Assembly: GCA_017590115.1 (NCBI GenBank)
Contig: JAGGNK010011892.1
Location: 3,811,993 to 3,875,992, forward strand
Direction of reading: 5' to 3'
DNA length: 64,000 nucleotides
From: Montifringilla adamsi
Lineage: Eukaryota > Chordata > Aves > Passeriformes > Passeridae
Position numbers and translations under genes: made by a program. Positions 25,001 to 37,000 of the stretch are shown piece by piece; position 1 is the first letter of the stretch; each line of letters begins with the position of its first letter. Under the pieces are notes generated by a model. It was not told the DNA's origin, ran no database searches, and saw nothing but the letters and a program-made list of their open reading frames with translations.

Positions 25001-28000
25001 AATATTCTAAATTCCTTCTCAATGGAAAAATCACTAAGGATTAAGGGCCCCCTCTCTCATTCACTTTAAAGACAGACAAAACTTAGGGCCAAGTAGGACC
25101 CAGTGATGGGAGTCTTCTTACACACACACAAGACCATTACAACACTCAAAAGTTATACTCCATTAATTTCCTTGTCTTGTAAAAAAGCAGGTTAGTCCTT
25201 GGTGGGAAACTCCATAGAGATTTTTCATATTTCATGCCTACATGGACACAGGTTGGGTAAGATCCTGTCAGATGATCTTAAAACTAGTGAGAAACCACCA
25301 TGACAGGCAAAATGAGAGCTTCAGATTTACAGAACACACCTTTTACAAGGTACTAAACTCTGATGCCAAACAAGGTCCCAAACACTCTCTGCAAAAGCAG
25401 ATCAGTGCTTCACAATTCTGCTATTCTTGTTCCTCAGCAGTCAAGTCTGCCCTGTTGCTGTGGGCCTCCACGTGAGAACAACTCTCAAATGCTTTGGTTA
25501 TTAGTAAGACAGCTATGCTGACTGAGGGTACATCAAACAGCCTGACTACAAGGGAAAAAAAAGGCCTGAAATTAGAAAATTAAAATATATGAGGATTTCA
25601 CTGAAGAGTGCAAGTGGGAGTTGCCCATTTGCTGCTGTGAATGCTGCTGTGGCTGCTGTCCTGGAAAGCACTGCTGTCTGCCTTTTCAGGGCCCTGCTTG
25701 ATGCTGTACCTGCAATCAGCAGCCTTACCTTGACAGGCAGGGAACGAGTGGTGGCCAGGCTGGCAGCTGTCACACTGAAGTCCAGCGACCCCTGAGCGAC
25801 AAAGACACCTCCCAAGAAAATCACAGACTTCAGGCTGGGTACCCATCAAGTTACATTCACACACTGCCAATGAGAAAAGATATTTCAGAGGCAGCCTCTG
25901 CACAGGCTCTCATTTTATATTTCTTGAAATAAAAACACATTTGAAAAAAATAGCAGTAAAAGCAACTCCCTACTCCCTGATGCTCAACAGGATGACAATT
26001 TTCCCACCAGATTTATATGGATTCATAACAGCTTTTATTGACTGCTCACATCTGTAACAATTCAGGAACAAGGAAAACATTAATGAAAGAGCAAGGAAGG
26101 TGGCTCAAAGTTCAATTATCGGTGTCAAAGCACTACATTTGGACTGGCTCCACTGAGAGTCTGATTTATCAATTCCAAGTGGTTTGCCAACAATTGAGAG
26201 TAGTTCCATCACTTCTGGGACTGAAGCGAAACAATTCATGGTTTAGATTTACAATCTCGAGTGGGAGTGGTCAATAAATGGTCAAAAAAGACAGTACAGA
26301 GAGAGCTATTAAAGTTCTGAACCCAGTCAGTTTTATAGTTTTGATTAGATAGGGTAGCTTTGTGCATCAAAGTGAGGTTGCAAACTAATATAAAGCACAT
26401 TTAAAAAAAAAACAAAACTCCAAGGATAAGTAACAGAAATATTTCCAAATTCATTCTAAGTTTAATCAATGTTACTAAGTCCAAATACAAACTAGAGTCT
26501 GGCAGCTGCATCAAACAGCAGACAGCAACCAAGGAAACAGGAATTTTTAGATGAAAATCTCCGCTCACCACATTATTCTTCTTTGACTTTTGTGAGTTTT
26601 GGGAGAGCCTGTTATGAACACATCTCCATGGCAAAATAACTTCATCCTTCAGTATAAAACTTGGTGGTTTGGATAAGCTTGCCAGAAGGGAATGTTTGGC
26701 TTACCCTGGCAGAAGGGGTACTGAAAATAGCCAGCTGCACAGGTATCACAGGAAAAACCTCCAAATCCAGTTCGACATCTGCACTGCCCAGTACTTCCAT
26801 CGCAGTCACTGCCCAGCACTCCTGCACCGTGGCACTGGCATGCTGAAGAACACATTTGTAAAGAAAACATTTGCAGTATTATGATCTTTAAATTCTTATT
26901 TCCCTTGGAAGCCAAATGTTGGCATTTATCCTGGAGTACTCCAGGCTCCAAGTGTCAAAGAAACTACGCCACTTACACAAACACTGGGGGCCAAAATACC
27001 CTGGTTTGCAGCCTCCTTCTAGTTAAAACAGGAAAGGAAAAGAAAAAACAACAAAGTGAGTGCATATAATCCCAGAATTCCTTGTCATTTTGCAGAGAAA
27101 AATAAATCAGTACTTAGTAAATATTACTCTTGAACAAAAATACTCTATTTGTATGAGTCTTACGTGCAAAATCTCATTCAAAAAACTCACAATCTGTGAT
27201 TGTGCTTAGTCTGAAAGCAAAAATTTACAACTTCTACTAAAACTTCCACTTAGAGGCAGCTGCCTTTCTTATGCCTTCAAATTCAGATGCTGCTCATTGA
27301 AAGGGTAAAGAGCTCAAGATCTGTTTTCTCCTGTTATATTTATTCACTTCCATTGGGATTTTTTTCCTCATCCTTTAAAAAATTTGTGAGAGAAGGGGAT
27401 ATGCATCAAAGAATACCCAGAGGCCTACCAGGGCAATTATTTTGGATGCTGTACCAAGGCAAAACGCATTATATGTGTGCTAGTGATTAAGCGCTAGCTG
27501 TGATGATGTCTGTTGTGCAGAATGATAATATAGGCTAAAAAATATAAGCCTGCATTATATGTGTGCTAGTGATTAAGCACTAGCTGTGATGATGTCTCTG
27601 TTGTGCAGAATGATAATATAGGCTAAAAAATATAAGCCCACCAAGAGAACCATTCTATGGATTTCAGGCAGCTTTGCAGGGCTAACAAGAAATGCGAAGC
27701 TTTCTTAGAAATCAAAGTCCTTCACTGCCAAGGGCAACGTACAATTTGCCAGGTGAGAGACAACAAGGCTAGCCAACCTCAACAAAGAGATTTACACCAC
27801 AAAGCAGTGGTTGTCATGTCAGAAAGTTGTACATGTCAGAAAGTCTTGATGGATGTATTCTTAAGTGCGTCAAACAAGATGGTCAGCTCCTCCTGCAGAT
27901 GTTGGCCAGAGGCTTGCCAAAGTTATTTTGATCCATAACTCCTTCTGGAGCTAGCCCACCTAACTGTTTGGTATAAACATGACAGTATGATAAACTTTCG

Positions 28001-31000
28001 TCAAGAACAAAGGTTGTCTTGAAAGATAAATACCAACAGAGGCAAAATTACTACCTAAAAATCAACTAAATAATTCTATTACTCTACAAAAGAGCAGGCA
28101 CCACTGAAACAGTGAAAAATAGCAACATGGGGAAAAACTGGGGAAAAACCACCAAGAACTTGCCCATTATGTCACCAGCCACAGCATCACTTGGAATTGA
28201 AGAAGTAGAAGGATATGTAGGAGTATCTTTAAAAAAAAGAAACAACAAGGATCATTGGAAACAAACACATTAAATTCATTAAAAATCATTATAAACAAAG
28301 AAGTTATCTACCATCAGTACAGAGAGCATGATATTCATATGACTCTAGTGACCAACTTCAGCTTAGTTTTCTTAGGAAAGAGGTAAGAGACATAGCGATT
28401 TGATTCCCAATCCAGATAAAAGGTTCCCTTCTCAAAAAAGCAGTATGAAAGGCCAGACTCCATTTGGAAATGCCACCGGGTTGTTTTCCTGCTCGTTATC
28501 CTTTTGTGCAGTCTTTGTTACACTAGACATCATTGTGAGAATTATCTAAAGATGTTCATATTTATTTCACATTTCCTGCTTCTAGCTGAAGGTCCATCTC
28601 CTTCTAGGTGGCATTACCACCTGCTACACGAACTGCCATAATTTATGATGTGTACTTCTTAGGAGCTTTTATTTGAGAGTCCTCCAGACTGTCTTTCCCA
28701 TTCTTAAATTTTCTTGCATTGAGATGGGATCCAAAGTCAATGAGCTACACACATAAGTGGGATTCAGATCAATATCTACCTGAGCTGAACTAATGTAAAA
28801 ATGTCAGATTTCAATCAAGATGTATGAGATGTGATAATCTAGAATGCAGTGTACAGAGAGGGTTCTATCACAGCCATTGAATTCAAACAACATTCAATTT
28901 TCATAGGGCTTTTTTTCCCCTGTGTTTTGTATTGTCTTCCCTCTTCTTTTGCTTCTATTGTGGTACCTCTCTTCTAGTCAGACCTCAGAATTATGAGAAT
29001 ACTGCACAATCTCTGTTTTTCAAGTCACTATCTTTTTTGTTAAATAACCCAGCTCTCTTCATTATTGTAACAACTGATTTATCAGAACACATAAATACGT
29101 GAAGCTGCAATACCAGATGCTTTTTAACCAAGTTAAGAGCAATGAAAACCATTAATTCTTTAATGCACATTTAAAATACAGAAAAAGTGGCAATTTTACT
29201 TGTATACTTACAGACACAAAATGGGTAACCATAGAATCCTTCAGCACAGAGTTCACAGTGGTCTCCCTGGAAATTCTGCTTACAGAAGCAGCGGCCAGAC
29301 CCTTCCTCACAGCCATCTGCATGCTCCAAGTTACAACTGCAGGCTAAGTAAAAGTACCAGCAATTAGGCATTCTTCGGAAAACAATCAATTTGCCTTTTA
29401 CAGCAGTGCATAATGGCATTGGAACAACAAACCTGCAGATGTGAATGACTCATTATTTAAAGAGTTAACATTTCCCAAGTACTTGCATATCACCAATGTA
29501 TCCCTTAAAAGCAAAACCCCTGTTATTTTCTTAGAGCGTTCAGGAGTTTTTAATTCCAAAAGCTGCATCTTGTTCCTCCACAGCAATTTTTCTGTGGCAA
29601 CCACTCATCTCTCTCCATGGTCTAGGCTGAGCACCACACTATTCACTTTCATTTACACACTACATGCAACACCATTACCACAGCTCTGCTGACTTTGCAC
29701 TCCTTTCCATCCTCAAACACAACTTAACTGTAGTTTCCTCCTGCCTGTCACATGTCTCCTTCAGCTTCTTTGTAATCCAGCACTTTCCTCTTACCTATAC
29801 TCAGCTCTTTTTCAAATGTTCTATTAGTAATTACCCTACTGCACCACTTATTAGTCGATAAGCACTGCACGAGATCAGAGTAGTGATCCTTGTGACCTTT
29901 TGAGCTATAGAATAAAATTTTCAAGTGACCAAGGGTGAAAGGCTAGCTCACGGGTACATTAGAGAGCTAAGCGAAACACGATCACGAGAACGGCAGATGA
30001 GAATGGCTTCCCAGGGGTCCTGAGATCCTTCTCACTCTGGGGTGTGTAGCAGCATCCCAGGTTTCCATGATCCTGTCTCCTCTGTACCATTTTATGGCCT
30101 ATTTTCTATCTTTCTGCTGTTCTCAATATGCTCATACGACACATAAGTTGAGAAGAATATAATTGAAAAGGTTGAAAGAAACACAGAAAGTCATTTGTAG
30201 CTCTTCTCCAACATCTTTTGCCCACCCTTTCATTTTTTCTTCCCTAAAAGATGCATCCTGTGCCTTGATTACAGCCCAAACCCCTCAAGCCACCAGGAGA
30301 AGATACTCCACAGAGAAGGACTCACGTATGCAACCATCGGGAGCTCTCACTGGAACACCGTAAGGACGATAGTAACCTTTTGCACACTTCTCACAGTTAA
30401 TCCCAGCCGTGTTATGCTGTGCCAAACAAAACAAAAGGATAGTACAAGATAAAGAGAGGAACCTGGAAGAATTAAGAAACAACAACATCCTTTATACTGT
30501 TTCTACATACAGCTAAGAAGGGGAAGAAATTGAGTATGACTGCAATAAAGAATCAATCATCATGTAGTGTTCTTTAACCACATGTACTCTACAGGGTTCT
30601 GGATCATGGTATTCTCACATACAGCAGCTGAATTTTTTATTTAAAGCCCTATAAACCCTTCCTCCCACTAAAAAAACCTTTGAAAAAAAATCTCTATCTC
30701 ATAAAGTATCTCTTTTTAGGCTACTCTCTTATCATATCACCATGTATATACTGTTTAAGAAACTGCAACATTATTTTTTTCTTATACTACATATTAATTT
30801 TCTGAATATCTTGTGTCAAAGATCAGCAAGACCAGAAGAAACCAAAAACTGAACAGTCCAGCCAGCACAAAATAGATTTTCCACTAGAAAAGTGTATGTC
30901 TCTATAAATATGTGGTTTAGGCACACCAGAAGAAAAAACAAACAAACAAACAAAAAAAAACAAACAAACAAAAAAACACCCCAACAAACAAACAAACAAA

Positions 31001-34000
31001 CACAAACCCCTAAAAAACCTAAGTAATTTGAACTAGAGCAGTGATGGCAAGTACAAGTTGAGTAAATCATGGTCACAAGGCACACTGATGAGTTCACAGA
31101 TAAGAGCCAGGGAACCAGAGCAAGAAGTTCTCCCCTGGAGCAACCAAAACATTTCCCCCAGCTCCCACTCCCTGTTTAGTTCCTCCTTACGGGGTGTTGC
31201 AATTCAGGGCTGAGCAGGGACACAGCATTTCCTGGATGGACTGGTGAGCAGTCCATGAGCAGGGCACTCAGGACTCTGCATGTTCTTCAGTGGCTACTGG
31301 AGCTCACTCCAGTGGCACATCAGGGGCCCCAGCCCAGACAGAGCTTTGGGAAGACGCCAGAAGGACAATGCAGCAGGATGCAAGTAATCCAGAAGTTATT
31401 TTGAATGTATGAAAGACAAGCAAACAAGACAAACAGCAGAATTACAGTTCTGGGCTTCTGAAAAGCAGATTTGTCCTTGCTCAGAGAGCTGCTTGACAAG
31501 ATCCTGTGTGAAAATGTCCTGGGTGGGAAAGGGGACCAAGAGAATTGATTCTCATGGACAGCCCCTTAGAACTAGAACAGTTCTTTCCAACATGCAAGCA
31601 TGGAAGAAGGTCAGTACAGATAAACACATATCACAAACTCAAAAAGAAAGTGCATGGAAGGTAGAAGCAGGGCAGGCTACTTGGTGGCAATACAAAGACA
31701 CTGCGCAAATATGCAGTAATGGAGTTAAGAAAGCCAAAGCTCAGCAGAGTTAAAACTAGCAAGGAAGGTGAAGTGCAAAAAGAAAGACTCCAAGAGTAGA
31801 GGAGCAGCAAAAGAAAAGCCAATGAGCGTACAGGCCCATTGCTCAGTGGGGGAAGGAGGGCCAGTGAAAAAAATTTAGAACACACAAAGGACAGGAAGGT
31901 GATGTGACATAACCAGCATGATTTACACAGGGCAAAATATTCCCAAATCAACCTCATGGACCTCTGTGATACAAGAGGTGCTGTGGGCCGACCCACACAG
32001 ATGGTGAGGGACTGAAGCACACGACAACGTCCAAGATGGTTGGGCTTCTTCAGCAGAGAAGGGTGAATTTATTGTTACCTACTACTACTGGATCAGAGCA
32101 TACAGACGGGGCGGACCCAGACTCCTATCAGAGGTGCACAGAAAAAGGATGAGAGGCAACAGGCACAGATTGGAACATGGAAAATTTCAATTAGATTTTA
32201 GGGACAAAATATGTCACACAGGCAGTCAAACACTGAAACAGGTTGCCATGATTAGCTGTGGCATTCCAATCTTTAGAGGTGTTCAAAGCTTGGAGGAACG
32301 AGTTCCTGAGCAACCTAATCTAATTAGACCTACTCTGAGTAGGATTGTGGGGTTTCCAGAGCTCCTTTGTCATCATACTCTAAAGAAACTGACTCTCTCT
32401 CTGTATGCAACACTTCATTTATATCACTTCTTCATGCAGGCATCCATTCCTAAGACTTTGCTTTTCCCTGACACAAACAGAAAAAGCAAACTAGAATTCA
32501 TGCCCTTTGTCAATGAAAACAAAAGAAAAAAAAAAAAAAGAGAAAGCTATAATTGGATTTAAACTCATTTAATCCAACTTGACTTCCACAAAATTAATTA
32601 CAAACAATTCATATCAGTCATACAACAAGGATTTGTAGACTTAGACTAATTTTGCTATTTTCTATCTTTGAAGCAGCATTAAAAGAAATGTTCTTTCATG
32701 AACAAAGAGCTGATAGAAAGGACCAACATGGTAAATCTTACTAGACTGTATGAACAAAGTTCTGCACAGTTCTGTCAATGGGAAGACAAAGAGCATTTCT
32801 TCTACCCATGTTAGTAAAAATAACGCTAATCTTCTGTCTGCCTTTCGGACAATATCTGATTGTATTGTGGCAAGAACATGGAAAACAATCTACTCTGGAT
32901 ATTTTCCTTTTTTGTTGCTTGAATACAGCTGTATTTTAAAATGCACAACATGGTAATACATAAATCATGATGCATGGATTTCACAGGAACATAGAACTGA
33001 TGATAATTTTCCTGCAATGCAAAATTCTGGTCAGCTGCTTGTCATACATCAGATGACTTGACAACAAAAGGAAGACAGACTCCCACGTAAGTCTGGATTT
33101 ATTTAACCATGAGATCACTGAACCAATGAATGACTCAGGTTGTAAGAGACCTCATGAGGTTAAGTAGTTCAGTCCTGCAGAGACAAGGCCAAGATCAGAT
33201 CTTTATCAGAGTCTTATTTAATCTTTCCTCATAGTCATTGCCAGAGTAGAACAAAATCAGAACGAAATTCTTGTTCTTTCCAAGAATGTGTTATCTATTT
33301 GTGACAGACACAGTGTAAAGTCTCTGATTCCAAATTTACAACTTTTGATTCAATCCAATGGAGCCTCTAAGATAGTTATGGAACTCATCCCCTCAGTATT
33401 CAGGGGAAACTGAGGGAATGACTTTGGTTGGCACAGAGGGGGAAGGTGCCTAATGGAGTTTTCCTCTACACAAAAGACAGAACCAACTCTTCTCACATCA
33501 GCACGGCACAAGCCCAAAAGCCAACTATCACAAGCTGCAATTGGGAAAATTCCTGCTGAACAGGAGCGTGATTAAGTGCTGTTAAAGATTACCCAGAGTG
33601 TGTGTAAAGTGCATTCTCAGAATCTAGCAGAATTCAACTGTGTGTTTCGCAGCACAACTGGATATAATTTTGCATCCAGCCTTTGTTTGAGCAGAGCACT
33701 AGTCCAAAAGGATTCCAGAGGGCTCTTCTATGATTCTGTGATTTCCCAATATCTATAATTTTCCACCTTGGTATAGTCTAGATCCTCCTTTATTTCTGCT
33801 GATGAGAGAGAGTCCTCTGTGTTTTGCTGCAGTAAGGAACCAGCTGGCTTGAGCTGGCATTTTATTTGGTTAATTTTACTTCCTTCTGTTAAGGAGGGAA
33901 ATGGCAGACTTTGTAACAACAGGAAAAGGGAATTTTTATAGCTGATCAAATTGTTTGCTTTGATTGTGTGGTTTTATTTTGATCACACAGGACTGAGCAT

Positions 34001-37000
34001 AAATATAATTTTTATGTGTCTTTTACACATTACCAAGCAATGTTGAACAAGGTAGATTATTTCCACGCACCTTTTTCCACACTTTAAGTACAAGTAGTAA
34101 CATCAGAGAAATGGGCCTATCTGGACTGGTCAGACCCATAACTACTGGTGTGAACATTTTTTTAAACTGATCAAAATGACCTTTTTACCTGGCAGTTAAT
34201 GCAGACTCCTCCACCTTCATAACGCCCATGGATGTTTAAGCTTGCTCGACGCCGATCAACATCAGCATCATAGTAGCAATCAGTGGCATGTCCATGGCAA
34301 TTGCAGGCTGAAAAAGTAATGTTCCAAGTAAGCTTTCTTTATAATGCTGGAATTTAGCAATCTCCAGCATTTACCTCCAGCAGAGGTGTAAAAGTGGATT
34401 AGATTTTTTTTTTAATGTGTACATACACTCAGGCATGCTGGAGTACACTCAAATGTGCATATTTCCCTATAAACAACTGGATTTTCATACCAGAAACATA
34501 GTACAATAATACAGACATGAAGAAACTGTGCAGCTAGTCTTACCAGAGAAGGCAACAGTTGTACCATCTCAAAACTATATAGCAATGCATAAATGCAGAA
34601 CTAGGAAGCTCCAGAAGAATGGCCACAGCAGTTTTTTTTAATTACCAAAAACATACGCAAATGTTTATTTTGCCATGTCTCAAAAATACATCTGGACCGA
34701 TGCTATGTGCACTAAACCTTTATTTAAAATAAACAATTATAGATAAGATACACACATTTCAATAAAAAAGACACACCAAAGAACTCTCATATTCAGCTGT
34801 AGCTAAAGATACTCCAGCAAACTTGGCTCCAATATAATTCTGAGTAGAAACCAACCATAACAACAAACAAATAGAATAAACCAAAGGGCCATAAATTCTT
34901 TCAGTGTCCTCTTTTTTTTTTCTGATTTGATCTTCCTTCTTTGCTGGAAAGGCAAATGAGAATAATTTTGAAAGAATGCAGGTAGCAAAAACAGGCTTCC
35001 CCAAGCATTTGGGTGCTAGGTGATCTTTTAATGACAGGAAATTCCTGAAGATATGACTTGATAAAGCTATTACTACATCTTTAGGGAAACCCTCCCTTCA
35101 TCTGGACCAGAGGACACAATACTCTGGAAGACAACGAGTTACAGAAGCTAAGGGCTCTGCCCCTTCTTCAGGATGAGGGAAGCGTATGGGAGGCAATCCT
35201 TCCAAACTCTATTCCAAGTTCCTGGCACAACTGGGAGCATAACTCAGGGATTTTCCGTGTCTTGCTACATAAACATACAGACAAAAAAGAGAAACTGGAT
35301 CATTCTCTGCATTCTCCCTGTGCCTTTTTATCAGAAGAGTTGTGGAGAAGGAAGACTTTTCCCAGAAACTACCCACCACACAGTTGAGGAGGTGCCCTGC
35401 CATCAGGCTCCCTTATGGTCTGTTGACAAGACCTGGACAAGGTTCAAGACTGGGTTCCCTAGCCAGGATGTAAAAGCCTATGAAGATCTTTGCGTTTTCT
35501 TAACCATAAAATTCCTCAAGAAAATAAAACATTACACAAATTAGATGCTGGCTCAAGATATTAAGTCAGAAAAGGAAAAAAGGATTATATTATATATATA
35601 TATATGTATAATTGCAATGTAAATAAAACCTCCCTTGCCTCTAGGGTCAAACCACCTGTGAGCTACAGCTCAGCTATGTCTTCTAACAGCAATGGGAAAT
35701 TATTTGCTCTGATTACAGTAGCAGCACTTTCACTTATATGGGAATAGAAACCTCTTCTACCTCATCAGACACCTTTTCACCACTTTGAGCCATTTGCTGA
35801 TCCATACGCACTGGGAAGCTCATAGCAAAATGCTGGGCTGATCCCTACAAGCTCCCACCAACCTCTTTCTATCAGTTTCTCTTATGGAACCTCAGGCCTC
35901 TGGAAAGTTGAATAAGGTTGTTTTAATTCCTTCACTTCTGGCTGCCAGCTGAAGAGGCCTGCACCTGCCAAATGCTCTCAACAAATCACCTCAAACCGCT
36001 AGGAGCAATCCATACTAAAAAGGATTTTTTTTCAGAGATTGTTAGAAATGAAGTGGTTTTGGCTCAGAATCTTGTAGGTGATTTTCTATACACTCATTCT
36101 TCAAAAACCATGACATTATTTATGCTCTTTGTCTCTTTCCTGGCAAAAAAAGTTTTCCTTTTAAAAAAGGGGGCTTGAATGAGGTTTCAAATATTGTTCA
36201 AAAACTGTGTCCCAACATGCCTACCTCCTATCAAGCATTTTAATCACACAAAACCTCCTTCCCCCCTCCCAAGTCGTAGTACTGCAGTTTTAATTAAACA
36301 AGTCATCTCTTTATCCCTCAAAGTAATTATATAGGTACATCTCTGGCTTTCAAATAAGGTTCTCCTGTTAAAGAGTTTGTACCCACTGGCTATACTGCTC
36401 TCAGCAAAGGCAGATGAGAAAAACAGATCAGGCCAGACACAAAGGAAATGGTTGTGCACAGAGATTGCAATGCTCTGCAACACCACCCCTGGCTTCTACC
36501 CAGGGGATGTAAAATGCCCACATGTGACAGTACAAACCCGTCACCAAAACAGGGTCCCTGTTGTCACTTTAAGACATGAATGAAACACAGGGAGAAAAAT
36601 GAAACACAGGGAAAGTGGGAAAAAGGCAAATGAATGGGCTTCTCCAGCTTGACTACTCAGTCTGTAGCGCTAACGGCCTCCAAACGCCCAAACACAAGGA
36701 TGGGAAGATGTACAATTGTGGAATCACCAGGATCCCCCACCACAAAGACCTTTGTGCCACTGGCACAGTGAGGGGCAGTTCTCGCCCTGAGAAGAGAGGG
36801 CAGCTCAAGCACCCATGAGCAGTGGCAGCCTCAAGCAACCTCTCTGCAATCCAAACACCAAGAGGCCAGGTGATGCAAAGGAACATTCTGGAGCTTTACA
36901 AGGTGCCTACAGTCTCTGCTCTGCTTGGAGACCTGGAGTCTGTCAGCAGACAGGTATGACAGGGGAGAAATGTTGACTCAGTGCTCCACAAAAAGTCTTC

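Larger units (their letters stand above)
30417..34188 (-). other. LAMA3 intron 8, rich in CR1 remnants
   Basis: 3.8 kb, the most transposon-rich intron. It contains a (CAAA)n tract, a long degraded CR1 (about 31,410-32,372), a CR1 tail in the opposite direction (33,113-33,245) and a short CR1 3' tail (33,681-33,744). No exon seen. Confidence 0.65.

Noticed and set aside
28158..28163. GT donor inside GGGCAAGTTC as the end of exon 11
   Set aside because: It gives phase 2, while exons 12, 13 and 14 all need phase 1 before them; the frame then breaks.
30816..31097. Minus-strand frame rich in Val, Cys, Phe and Leu
   Set aside because: It is a reading of the (CAAA)n repeat.
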